The notes below the pieces were generated by a model. It was not told the origin of the DNA. It saw only the letters and a program-made list of their open reading frames with translations, and searched no databases. Both the position numbers and the translations under genes were made by a program. DNA of 64,000 nt from NCBI GenBank assembly GCA_965644295.1, contig CBFFRP010000577.1:62001-126000 (forward strand), written 5' to 3'. Origin of the DNA: Paraphysomonas bandaiensis. Taxonomy: Eukaryota > Chrysophyceae. Below, piece by piece: positions 10,725 through 22,078 of this stretch (positions are counted from its first letter, which is position 1; each line of letters begins with the position of its first letter).

Positions 10725-11514
10725 GTGTGTGTGTATCTGTGTATATCTATGTGTGTGTGTCTATGTACAGTGTGTGTGGGTAATGTCATCTGAATATCGC
10801 CATTGGTCGCAGTTGTACACTATGTACACAGATGCGATAACTGTGATGGAAGGACAGGAGAATGGAATGGCACCTGTAACTGTAGGCTACTCTGCTTCCA
10901 TTAATAACTATAGTATGAGTCAGAGTCAGTGGAGTGTGCCATACATACATGTGTATGCGTAGAAGTAACAAGCGGAGAGAGGGAATAACAGGAGAGAAAA
11001 AGTGACGACAAACGCACTTCATATACCGAGAGAATACATCCAATCAATTTAAAATGATTTGTTCAAATCTAGTAATGCTATCGTTGATTTGCTCCAACTC
11101 AAAGCACACCTGTTTACCCCAATAGTCATCAGTGGTTTTGTAAAAAAACACATCATTTTAAAATTCAAATAGCCACTTTTCCACAATAAAATCTCAGGTA
11201 TTTTAGGCTAGAGGTCCAATTTTGTGTACAAAAAGAGCTTATTTCGTATTTGGACCTATAAAGTTCATACCGACAGCAGAAGAGAGCACGGATGTATACT
11301 AAGAATACAGTCGTATCCTCATATCTGCACTTGTCTGTACTGCTGCTCTATGTACTACTGTGCGTATACATGTCTATGTCTGTATGTGCGTAATGTTTCC
11401 TAGTTAACACTCATAACAAGTAAAAGACCCTCATTGCATGAGATCAACATCCGTGCTAACGATTCATTTCCCTTATCCATCGAGAAGGTTTCTTGATCGA
11501 TTCGTGTAATAGAA
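10725..11514. promoter_or_regulatory. Shared upstream region of divergent genes
   Basis: Lies between the starts of the minus-strand membrane protein (10724) and SPF45 (11515). It contains a GT-rich run (TGTGTGTGTATCTGTGTATA and similar, 10725-10775) next to the minus gene. The short frames across 10564-11043 show no features of real proteins. Confidence 0.4.
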
Positions 11515-13166
11515 ATGGACTTATACGGAGACTTACCCCCCACAGAGAATACGAGTCAGACACAGACGATATCGACAGGCGGGTGGGCTAAACCAGGAGC
11601 TAGTCTAAAACCCAAACCCCCTCCACCACCACCTCAACCCCCACAAACAAAACAAACAGATTCTAATGAGAGTAAGAAGAGTAAGGCTCCTTCTTCTCCG
11701 GCTGTCTCTACTTTTCAAGTTGCTCCCAAGAAGATGGCATCAGTTGCCTTCAAGCCACGACAGACTGTATCATCCAACCAGCCAATACCATCAAAGCCTA
11801 CGAGTACCCTGATTGCATCTGTTAAAACATCTGAAACTGTTGTTCGAAAGAAATTGTCAACTGCCCATGTTGAGACCGTACATCCTGTGAAGGAGCCTCA
11901 GGTTATGAATCCGCATGATGTGAAAACCTCTTCGAGCCCAACGTCACATAGCGATGCTGTCTGTTCGACGTACGAATGCGAAGATCCGTATGATCCGTCG
12001 AAGCCAAATGACTACCTCCAATGGTGTGAGGAACGCATTGAACGACGTCGTTTGCGCAGGTTAGAAGAAGAGAATCGCCGAACTCTCGAAGAGATGGAGC
12101 GTAAACGAGAAGAAATTGCCCAAGAACGTGCACGTGCTCTACAAGAAGGTGATCTAGAGCGAGTGCAGGCTACGATGCCCTCCATAGGAAGAGGGCGTGG
12201 TAGAGGAGTCACTAACTTACCCGCATGGATGACTGCATCGAGTCAGCAAGGAACATCTGCTGGGTCTAATAGTTCGCCGTCATCTATACCTGGACAGTAT
12301 GAAGATGCTGTCACTTCAAGCACAACTAAGCACAGTAGCAATGATATCGATAAAGGTACAAGCAATGATCAGAGGAGTTGTTCTGACGCAAGTGGGGGAC
12401 GGAGTAGTGAAACTGGTGCCGACAATAGCAGAGATGTGGCGTCTAGAATGATGGCTCGAATGGGGTACGAAGATGGATCGGGACTGGGGCGAAGTGGACA
12501 GGGCATAGTTAATCCTATTCAGGTGTGCACAGTGCACCCACTTTTTTTAATATAATATTGACCTATCGTATACTTTGCATTAAGTACATATGTACTATGT
12601 TTTTAATTTATATTCGAAATTTTGGAGCACGAAAAATGATAGAATATGCTCAAGTGCTTTATTTCTTTTCACTCTATTAAACGCAGGTTCGCTCACAGGG
12701 TGGTGGGGCTGGTAGCATCATTTTAGGGGAAGATGACAAACGACGGGTTTTGGGTAAACGTGATGATCCCCCTTCTGCTCCCCCAGCGATGACCGCTCTC
12801 TCTGCGTTAGCTCAAAAGAGGAAGAGGTCAATGTTCTCTAACCCCAGCTGTGTGGTACTGCTGAAAAATATGGTCGCCAGTGGACAGGTCGACAGCTCCT
12901 TGTCAGAGGAAACGAAAGATGAGTGCAGGAAGTATGGCCCCGTGCGCTCATGCATTGTTCGTGAAGTTCGGGATCGCAGTGCTCCAGAAGAAGAGCGGGT
13001 GAGAACGTTTGTGTGTTTTGAACGGCAGGATAGCGCGGTGAAAGCATATAGAGATCTAAACGGAAGATACTTTGGTGGAAGACAAATCAGTGCTGTGTTT
13101 TATGACGAAGACAAATTTAACCGTCGAGATTTAGATCCAGTGCCGAGTGAATGGGAGGGAAGATAA
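11515..13166 (+). CDS. RBM17: Splicing factor SPF45/RBM17, 2 exons
   Basis: Exons 11515-12522 and 12687-13166 (phase 0 GT-AG intron of 164 bp) give about 495 residues. The N-terminus (MDLYGDLPP) resembles the short MSLYDDL-type start of SPF45. Domains in order: a Pro/Ser-rich linker; an EDPYDPSKPNDYLQW motif equivalent to the family's YDPxxPNDYE; a charged helical region of R/E repeats (residues about 173-215); a G-patch (MARMGYEDGSGLGRSGQGI, about 313-331) interrupted by the intron; and a C-terminal U2AF-homology RRM (VVLLKNMV...LNGRYFGGRQISAVFYDEDKF). SPF45 acts in the nucleus in spliceosome A-complex formation and alternative 3' splice site choice, with its UHM binding ULM peptides of SF3b155, SF1 and U2AF65. 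The RYFGGR strand expected of UHM RRMs is present. A confident orthologue; plant members include DRT111. Confidence 0.93.
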
Positions 13167-14337
13167 CTATTTAATGTAAGTTGTGTTGTTAGTAGGTAGT
13201 TGCAGATAAATATCTAAACTAGGTGAGTTGAAGCTGAAAAGTTTCGAGTGCTTATACAGCTATACCTTTCTATATACGTGCTTTTCTATTTTGGTATTGA
13301 TGTGTACATATAGTAGAATATGGACTTTACTTTGGTAAGCCAGCTACTCTTACCCACCGATTCAACACTTCCTCAGCTTAATTGTCACAGTTACAGTAAA
13401 AGTTCTAGGTTCTGCAATTTTGACTTAAATAAAAGCTTGATGTATTAGGTAGAATGATGAACTGAGAAACGGTATCCATGCTATTGTTCGAAACCCCGGC
13501 AGTAGGCGTTTAAAAGTCAGAACTATTTTAGCATTGCAACTTAACTAACTAGTGCTTAACTCTGACATCCTACTATTTAGCGTTACGAAAGCTGCTTGTG
13601 CGTCACCGCAAGCACCAAGGTGCAACCACTTTCGCTCTATCACTCACAGTGAGTAAGCAGAATATTGATATATCTGACATATGCTGACTTCAAGATATTG
13701 AGTCCTTAAGGTGAACAGCCCGGATGCTTGACTTCAGCAGGCAGCCCTATACCTCGGATGCTCTTGATGTGGGCCCATTCCCGGATGCCTGTATATTTGT
13801 CAAGGCCCAAAGACACTTACACAAGTGACACTTATTAGTGTTCCTTGTATCACACAAGCATTAGGCTATAAGTAGGCAGAAAATTATCCGCCTGCATATA
13901 CGCGCCTCATGTTAGCTTCCCGAATAATGGCACCTAGATGTAAAATGTAAAATCTAGAAACTATATAAACTAGAATTATACTCAACTACTCCACCGATCA
14001 ATGCTGGTGTAACAGCTCAAAAGATGTACGGAGGCTACATGTCTGAATGGTTGGAAATTGGAAAGTAAAAGACCTGTGTGAGCTAATATAAGACTTTGTT
14101 TAAGCCGTTTCAGAAGCGATGGATATAGTATTATTTACTCACTAACTAACTATTAGAATTCACAATGATAGGCCCAGTGGTCACGCAACACATACAAGTA
14201 GCCAGTGAAATATTAGTTAAAATAGTACGATACATATCAGGAATACATTCTATACTGCAAGCAATATATGTATAAGCTCAATGACGACAAACGTACTCTA
14301 CTTACTCAATAAAATATTCCTTACATGAGTAACGCTA
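13167..14337. other. Intergenic between convergent genes
   Basis: About 1.17 kb without a supported gene. It contains the small hAT-related fragment listed separately (13.49-13.64 kb) and AT-rich filler. Confidence 0.5.
13494..13640 (-). mobile_element. Short hAT-related element fragment
   Basis: The reverse complement closely matches 47127-47300 inside the decayed hAT element. Both ends match: GCAGTAGGCGTT on one side and CGCAAGCACCAAGGTGCAAC on the other, with related sequence between. A third relative lies at 54.10-54.44 kb. This is probably a deleted, non-autonomous derivative of the hAT family. Confidence 0.6.
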
Positions 14338-17300
14338 TCACAGATTGTCATCAAAACTAAAATTAAATCCATCTTTGTCATCCTCACCTTTGCTGATGGC
14401 TGCTCTATTTTCATTCCGATCGATTCTCGACGTACCGACGGGTGAAGTTTCTGCTACAGAACTTAATATCGTCGGACTAGGAGATGCATTCTCCTCCACA
14501 TCTTTACAATCTGATTGCTTTTGCACAATTACTTTTCCAGGACTAGAATACATAGGAGTTGAACTTCCACTATTACTTGTGGAGTACGATCTCTTCAATG
14601 ATGGAACATTTTTCCTACTGTGAAACCGAACGCGAGGAGCATTTGGGACACTTTCTGGACCATTCGTTTTATCTGTCTGGCCAGAAATTCGAATGTCATC
14701 GGCTTCAGTGATGTCATATATTTTATATTCTTTGCTCACATCTTCCCCGGCACTTTTAATCTCATGAACCTCTTCATCAGGAACACGAAATATTACTTTC
14801 TCCACTAGGTGTTCTTGCCGAAGTACTTGGACAGATATTTCACGAGGCTGGTCAGATATCATGGACATTAAAAATGCCTGTAGAGGTTGAGCATTAATGA
14901 ATATAATGATATATAACAAAGAGAATATATGGCATCAAATCACTACGAGTATAACCTGAAAAGTAAATATTGTCCACTGAAAGATCACAAAAAACCAAAA
15001 CCTAAAAGACTTCGAGTGATCGTCAAATACGTCCATTGTAAAGCATACAATTGCGGCATTTGTCACCACAGCAGCAATCGTAGTAATGGTGAATATCGAT
15101 TGCCTAAAAGATAACAGAAATAATTATGGCGATGTCTCTGAATAATCAGTTACACGAGTAAAATGCACCCACCACATGCCAATATCCTCTGCAGCACGAA
15201 TAACTGGTCGTCTATAAACTTTCAAAAATTTAAAGGCATCTGCTTTGGTCTCAATGCAACTCGAGACTAGTCCAATAAAAGAAGCAACAGGAAGGGCCGA
15301 TGCAAATAGAACTATGTAACCAAATTGAATCGCAATTTCAGCATATTCCCCCAGACAACCTCGCACAACATCGTACTGTATATATTAGAAAGAGGTGATA
15401 AAAACAAACAAATTATGTTCGCAAAATTCGTGAAACTACATGTGTAGCAGGTGGCAGAAAGCATGAACGTTACACTGGTATCTAAATATAACTATGCAAG
15501 AGAAACATACAGAAATAAGCCAATAACACAGTATCGACACACAGGAATACATACCGAAGCTAGCAAGAACTCTCTCTCAATTATGGGTAAATCTTCATGA
15601 CCTAAGGTAGAATGCGCCACTCGCCTCATCTCACGTTCTTTATACTGCATCTCGACATAGGGAATAAGCCCTTCAGTGGTTACCGCTGTGAGTTCACGAA
15701 TTCCTTGCGTATCAAATTAGCAATTACAACCGAGATACCAAAATGCAGACAGCGCACAATACAAAACTACAAAACAACCTATTGTGCAGCTAACAATTCA
15801 GCAAACACACCGAATATTATCGCCAAGTTTACAGCAAGTGGAATCATGCATGTCGAAGCCCCACAATCATTATCTGAGCTACTCGAGTTCGTGGATACAT
15901 ACGGTGCGATGAAAGCAATGTAGAAAAAAGACGAGTACGAATTGACAAACTACGAGCCACAAACATGTACGTACATTAGTCTACAGCACACTGTTGCAAA
16001 GATGACAGTCACAGTTGCTACATGCATAAAACGAATAGGACAAAAACAACTTCAAACGCATAACATATTTGACACATTCACATCGAACCTGAAATAAAAA
16101 CAATTTTACGACCATTGCGTCTTGAAATTCTGTATCAGTACGGTGATTTTCCCATTCAGTAAGTTGCTGTGCGATAGAACTATACAAATAGTTGAATATT
16201 TGAATCTGTAAGGCGTTCGTAACAGAGGACACAAGTTGGGATGAACTACCAATGGATTTTGACAATGCCGCCCTCATGATATATATACTAATGACCTGAC
16301 ACGATGAATGACTATGAAGCAAAAACAAAGCATCGTAGAGTAACAAAACGACGAAAGACGTCGAAGACATCAGGTAACACCAGTTCTTACAGCGAGCATC
16401 CATGCAAACTGTGTACTGTGCGATCCACATTGTATACATTCTAATGCACCTTAGCATAACCACAACAAACTTACCACGCCGATGATTAGAGTGATGAGTG
16501 TACATATTACAGTCGCACTTATCATAACCTTCTGTCGTCGTTTTTTTCGAGGAAAATATATTATATGTTTTCCGTCGATATAGGAATGCACCAGTTCACC
16601 AATAAACTCTGTTAACTACAATTAGAATGAACAAAAGAACTGTAGAATCCAATATGGTTCCAACACCACAGCCCATATACTTGTCGTCTCATAATTCATC
16701 GACATATAGGTAGCACGATGTTATCCAATACTCACACACATGAAATCACCTACATACAGCATACCTGGCCTATCAATTTCATTCTCCTCAAAGTCAAGCA
16801 TTCCTCGTTTAAGAGATACATATTTCTCCTTTCGTTTCCATTTTTCTAACATCAGTACGCCCCATATCAGCAGCACAATGGAAAAAGCAACCTACGCGAC
16901 ATTACTTGTCGTGACATCGTAAGCAACATTAAAACATACCTGAGGGTATGAGCTATAGGTGTTGGTGCTCAATATATACAACTGCAACGGAAGTGAAAGT
17001 AAAGCTGGAAAAATTAGCCACTTCGTGTAGTGCCCCATAAACACAAAATACAATCCAATTTGCTCTCCAAAGTACTCCTGCTCAGAGTATAAAAATACGG
17101 AATAGGTATAGTTCTAACCACATTTTTCACAGCAAAATAAGATATAAACGCTTTATATAGTGCACTGCACAAGGTATTGCAAGACTATCGCATGCGCTAT
17201 AGTTGGTCGCATCATTCAAGATCATGGCAATGTAATGCAAAACCTTCACATCATCCAGCGGAGCTCTCCAAGGAGGAATACCCCAAGGTAACCATGCGAT

Positions 17301-18114
17301 TTCAAGCTTTCTTTTCGATGGGGTATGCAATGGATAGAATGCCTCTACTAGACCTATGTCAAGAACATGAGTATACACAACCCATCATATATATTTCGGT
17401 ATTATGGAACAATAGTCACACTTGCATGCGTTATCTACCTTCCTTAATGTGTTTCCGAATACTAATTCCATCTCCAGTGGCACAGAGATCTTTTTCATCA
17501 TCACTTTTAATGCTCAGTCGGGACTGAATAAGCATTTCAGTTAACTTGAGGCGAACCAGCTCTCGAAACGGGTGATCACAGCCTTCGGGACGCCAGTAAA
17601 GGGACTCATTGACTGTAAACCGATATGGGGCATATATATGCTCATAAGGGTGTAGTTTCGACTCTTCCTTGATATCTGCAATAACAAGGGGTGCAATATT
17701 TCTCTCTGCATCCCCTTGCTTGGCCGTCTTTTCGAGTAGGACAGGATCTAATAGCATCTGGTACTCGATATCCGCAGCAAAACAACGTATAGTGTAAAGT
17801 CCACATCGCAAGAGAACGTATATATATTCTTTAGTTAACCCATAAACTAATAAATACTCCGCACCAACACTTCTCAAGTGTCTCAGATAGCGACCAGCAA
17901 ACACCGGCAGAGAGTGATCGTCAGGGTCGCTCTTAAACACCATACAGTAGTCATACTCTGATGTAATGGATGTGTTGTTATTCACTCCACCGGATGCACT
18001 GTGACTGTGACTGTGACTGTGATGAGATCCATGAGCCGCATGTGATCCTATCGACTGATTCTCGTCATGTGTTTCAATTAACGGCTGCTTAAAACTATTC
18101 GATGATTGGATCAT
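14338..18114 (-). CDS. Anoctamin/TMEM16 family membrane protein, 11 exons
   Basis: Proposed exons (minus strand): 17439-18114, 17244-17353, 16940-17077, 16765-16891, 16475-16608, 16089-16295, 15811-15949, 15555-15703, 15173-15375, 14956-15103, 14338-14877. Every junction keeps phase, giving about 856 residues. Anoctamin signatures appear in order: PLDDVKEYFGEQIGLYFVF before TM1; FMGHYTKWLIFPALL; LEKWKRKEKYVSLKRG; a RPEFIGE junction; LTEWENHRTDTEF; VKLFLFQFVNSY; DCGASTCM; GEYAEIAIQFGYIVLF; CIETKADAFKFL; and YRRPVIRAAEDIGMW. The Ca2+-coordinating acids corresponding to mouse TMEM16A E702, E705, E734 and D738 are all present, as is the E654 equivalent (TTEGLIP). The N650 equivalent appears to be Ala. 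The N-terminus has a His/Ser-rich stretch. Family members are Ca2+-activated Cl- channels or lipid scramblases; which applies here cannot be told. One intron (after PLDDVK) has a weak GTTTTG donor. Confidence 0.92.
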
Positions 18115-18458
18115 TATGAAGAAATCAACGCGATCTCTCCCCCACTAGATGAGGAGGGTCGTATGAGTGTGAGACGAGGTGATGTGACGACTGGTCGGAT
18201 CTTCTATCCGCTACAGTATTTCAAAGCAATATCTGTGTGCTGTATACTGTACTGCTGTACTATTGTACAGAGTTTCTGGGAGCTAAAATATCCCACATTT
18301 TATTCCAAAAAGTCTCAATTTTCGTGGTCAACTGCTGGTGAGAGAATACAGTCTCCTGTGTACCAATGACGGTGAGTTTCGACGCTGTGATTGGTCATTT
18401 CGAGTAGGTTGTCTGTACTGTACCACACGTACATGCTACTGTACATTCATGCACACTG
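18115..18458. promoter_or_regulatory. Upstream region between divergent genes
   Basis: Separates the anoctamin start (18114, minus) from the DUF501 gene (plus). The small plus-strand frames here overlap the anoctamin 5' end and lack protein-like features. Confidence 0.35.
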
Positions 18459-19613
18459 TTGTTTACTGCAGCGGCAGATGCTGTCAGTCAGTTCAAAGTT
18501 TTAATTGTCCTGTTTACATCATACCGATGCAGATGCAATAAACCACTACGAATGCACATCATGATGCTAATTTCCAATACACGATTGCCCAATGCGTATG
18601 CCAATGCGTCAAGACGATTGATGCCGTGTTTGCATTTCAATTACGCTATGCAAACAGCATCTCCGTTTATGGGCCCTCGATATGCATCATCTTCTTCTCA
18701 AGCAGATGATGTCATGTCGTGTTTTGCGCATGGACAACAGCCGTCTCCTGAAGCTATGTCATGCATTAGAAATCGACAAGCACACGTCCAAGCGCCCCGG
18801 CCGATTGCCATCTCGACGGGTGAATGTCGGCATGGATATCCTCAAGTGCTTGTTCAACATGCTGTAGACCTTAGTGTTGGTGTACTTCAGAGTGGGATGT
18901 TACGCCTGACATGTCCTCACCTGGTACGAGAGATTGATTCATATGAGCGCACTGGAGCAGTGGCTGAATTCAATAAGACCGTTGCAGTAATCCCAGACGT
19001 ACGTGATAATTTTGACAGTACACACAAAGCGTGGCAAGAGATTCGAAAGAAATCTATGACGGAGGAGGAACGAAAGTATGTTGAGGAGAGGCTGGGTGAC
19101 CATGCAGAGGATTTTCTATCTTGTGGGTTTATTGGCATCAAGGACAACAGGTATATACCAAAAAGGACGCATATCATAATATTTCAGTGTTCCCTTTTAA
19201 GTGCGATTGCAACCGCATGTTTTGTTGAAATTACTTGCGCTGAAGCTAATGAGTACTATAGGACACATGACGTGAAGTGTTTGCATGCGCACGTGGCAGA
19301 TCACCTTATACGTGGTAATAATATCATCGGGGCGACCGTCCTTCGCCGTCTTAAGGACAGGGGAGTCGATCCATCTGGATGCGATGGTACTTAAATTATT
19401 CAACCTTCCTTCTATTGTCCGTTACTTATGTGCTTTCGAATAGGCTGTTCGCAGCAGTGTGATTCAAGTATTCCGAAAGTAGAAGCTAAGTGGTGGTATG
19501 AGCCTGCGAAAAATAAGGCTAAATTAATTAGAAGAAAAGATCTCAGAAGGGAACAACGTCAGAACATATTAAGAAAGAAGAGTGACGGTGCAAACCCCAC
19601 CGAAAAGCAATGA
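18459..19613 (+). CDS. DUF501 family protein, 2 exons
   Basis: Exons 18459-19386 and 19444-19613 (57-bp GT-AG intron, phase 1), up to about 365 residues. The start is uncertain: in-frame ATGs at 18459, 18552, 18561 and 18564 are possible. The 18564 start gives MLISNTRLPNAYANASRRLM, an Arg/Ser/Ala-rich stretch like an organelle transit peptide (inference). DUF501-like features are RHGYPQVLVQHAVD, MLRLTCPHLVREIDSYE, and the strongly typical DVKCLHAHVADHLIRGNN...IGATVLRRL. The second exon adds a Cys pair (CSQQC) and a basic tail, as I recall for plant-type relatives. In bacteria the family is uncharacterised, so no reaction is assigned. The stretch around 19150-19190 could hide a very short intron, but reading through keeps the DUF501 frame. 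Confidence 0.75.
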
Positions 19614-20170
19614 ACTATCCTCCCATGTGTATTTTCGCCAGTTTTTTCTGTTTGTTATAAATAGTAATACCCATTGATGACTTAGGACTTTTTGTTTAGA
19701 ACTATCGATGCTCGTATGCAGATACGTAATGTTATTTTTATATCGATAGCCTTGCCTCAGTAATTGTAGTTGACACAGGTAATGTGTATACTGTATACTT
19801 ATTATTAGTATATTCATGATGTACCGTATACGTATTATCAATAACAATAGGATATAGATCACTGGCATCTTGTCGGATACACCAATGTCAGGGAGAGGAA
19901 GGCAGCGTATTATACTACCTAATATTTATTTTCCCTAGTCTTAAAACCAAATCGATTTAACCACGTTTCCTACACTCAACATATGTTGCATATAGCATTT
20001 AAATTCACACCAAAAGACTACTGTCAGTTGTCAGTAGAACATAATACAATTAAGTTGCTTTCTCGAATTCTGTATACATTCAGGAATGCATTCAACACAA
20101 AGAGCCAAAGTATCATACAGTGAATTCTTCATAACACCCACGCGATGTGTCGGGCGTCATGGCCATGGAC
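19614..20170. other. Intergenic between convergent genes
   Basis: AT-rich, no supported feature apart from presumed 3' UTRs. Confidence 0.45.
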
Positions 20171-21875
20171 CTATACCACCAGCATTACTGTACCAACACA
20201 CTTGCATAGTACTACGTACGTGTGCTTGCTGTCCGGTGTAGGATAAGGAGCCACCCGGGGACTGCTACAGTCTATAGATTTTAATGCTCTAAGTGAGTTA
20301 TCACTGGAAAATGCATCGAACTTAATGATATCAGCCATCGTGAGAGTGCCGGAGCAATCTTTATCAAGCTTGACAAACTGACCCCTGATCCGCTTTACGA
20401 TATCCTGAGTAAACGCTGAATATAATGTAGATACGAACAACATCCTCACCTCGTCGACCATATTCATCTTGATAAGTTTATATAATACATAAGCATCTTC
20501 ACTGATCTCTGCACTTTCGTCGACCTCTTTTATATTTATTTCCTTCAACATCACACGAAACGTCTGTTGGTGAAGGGATGTATTCGAAAGCGCATTGGCC
20601 TCAATGGTCGCCTGCTGATACTCTTTCAGTGCGTCATTGAAAGCTCCAAGGGACCTCGCAGTGACACAGACTCCTACGATGCAGTAAAATAGAGTAAACA
20701 CTTTGGACGCAGTGTTAGTGGGATATATATCCCCATATCCAACACATGCAATAGTCATGGTAGATAAATATAACGAATCTACGATGGAAAAGTTGTCGAC
20801 AATGGTAGAGTAAACCAGAGTTCCCACAGAAACATTAGCTACCAATATAAGGGTACTGAAAGTTAATCTTCTGATAATTCGAAATCCAGGAGAAGTCGTT
20901 TTCCCGTATACACCACGCTGTCTACTAAGATATCTGGACGGGGAATCCATATGACGATCTTCCCTATCAATTTCTGCCTTAGCTTCGAGTTTTTGTCTTT
21001 CATGATGACGTTGAATAAGCACCTCTACCATCCAAGATACAACTCCAGCAACAATTCCAAGTCCCCAAAAAACATACCCACATGTAAAGATCTTTGCAAA
21101 ATTAGACTTTGGAACAAGATCACCATAACCTGACGCATCGGACAGATAAGGTAATAAGTAAGAGCTATCATGATATTACCTATTGTTAAGAATGTAATAA
21201 CACAAAAATATAGCGCCTGAAATGGTTCCATATCGGCTTCATAAGAGTAAAATGCAACACCGGTGGTGAAATACGCTGCCAGAACTAGAGATATTTGCAT
21301 AGATATTACTAGCCGATTTCCACCAAGCAGTTTAAACAGAAGCATAGTGACAGTCTTAAATGTAGAAATAGGGCAATGACCTGACAGCTGTGTAGTCGAA
21401 TTGATCCGACAGGTATCTGGCAATGTACAATTATATATATTGCATCCAGCAGTCCCGTACTCGCTTGCCATAATCCACATCATCAGTTCGGTTCCATTTG
21501 GGGAATCCTTGGTGGAAAATACAATGGTGAAATCGCTGTTCATAGAGTAACATGATCCCTGATGACGTATTGACTTCAGGAAGAGGGAACAGTAACTGGT
21601 CCGAGTCTGTATTATGACAGTCGCACTCGCTGTACCACTCTCCCATTGAGGACAAAAATGGGGACAATGCCGATAGAGAGATCGACAGGACCAGCAGCAC
21701 AGTTGTGTATTTTAGTGCTCCATATTTTCATTATGAAAGTACACAAATACCGCATCCGTATCCCACTGTATTCCAGTTGGAACCCATCATCTTCCCCAGA
21801 TACAAAAATAAAGTTGAAATTTTCAAAGTCCATCTCGTGATGTGATTGGACGATGCCTGCTATTGGGCCATTCAA
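20171..21875 (-). CDS. Two-pore-domain K+ channel with C-terminal EF hand (5' end unresolved)
   Basis: Solid part: an exon ending at 21180 joined to exon 20171-21129 by a 50-bp phase-1 intron, which rebuilds the first pore filter TIGYGDLVPKSNF. The second pore reads TIACVGYGDIYPTNTASKVF. Each filter is flanked by hydrophobic helices (ISLVLAAYFTTGVAFYSYEA before pore 1; VFWGLGIVAGVVSWMV after it; LILVANVSVGTLVYSTI before pore 2). The tail carries a canonical EF-hand loop (DKDCSGTLTMAD) after a helical linker, as in plant TPK channels gated by Ca2+. Upstream of TM1 is a Cys-rich, sequon-rich segment (NIYNCTLPDTCRINSTTQLS) unusual for TPKs. Two overlapping frames between 21545 and 21875 are plausible first exons; I could not decide between them. 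The gene is head to head with the giant PTS protein. Confidence 0.85.
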
Positions 21876-22078
21876 CCGCCATGTGTCCTATAGGCCGCCT
21901 CTGGACCCCAACTCCATCCATCGAACACTCACCAATCTATGAAATTGGCCGAAATTTTTGAACGCCTGTATATATATACATCCCTCTATATATTGCATCG
22001 AGTTATTGGCTACCTATATATTATCCATAGGCTAGTCGAGCAATAACATTTAATCAGCGTGTTAGCCTGTGCTGATCT
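21876..22078. promoter_or_regulatory. Divergent promoter region (K+ channel / PTS-repeat protein)
   Basis: About 200 bp separates the presumed K+ channel 5' end from the PTS-protein ATG at 22079. It contains TATA-like runs (TATATATATACAT near 21970; ATATATTATCC near 22015). A first channel exon may also lie here. Confidence 0.35.

Noticed and set aside
13480-13500. GTTCGAAACCCC resembling a tRNA B box
   Set aside because: No A box or foldable acceptor stem nearby; the sequence adjoins the hAT-related repeat.
15704-15810. Reading VVIANLIRKEF (intron 7 of the anoctamin) as coding to supply the missing Asn of the Ca2+ site
   Set aside because: That frame hits a stop and breaks phase with the following exon; the proposed intron gives the family's usual spacing.
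15612-15923. Plus-strand 103-codon frame
   Set aside because: Lies across anoctamin exons 7 and 8 and their intron on the opposite strand; no independent support.
18106-18369. Plus-strand 87-codon frame overlapping the anoctamin start
   Set aside because: Antisense to a confident first exon, Cys/Tyr-rich without features.
19150-19186. 37-bp GT-AG intron in the DUF501 gene
   Set aside because: Removing it would shift out of the frame that carries the DVKCLHAHVAD motif.
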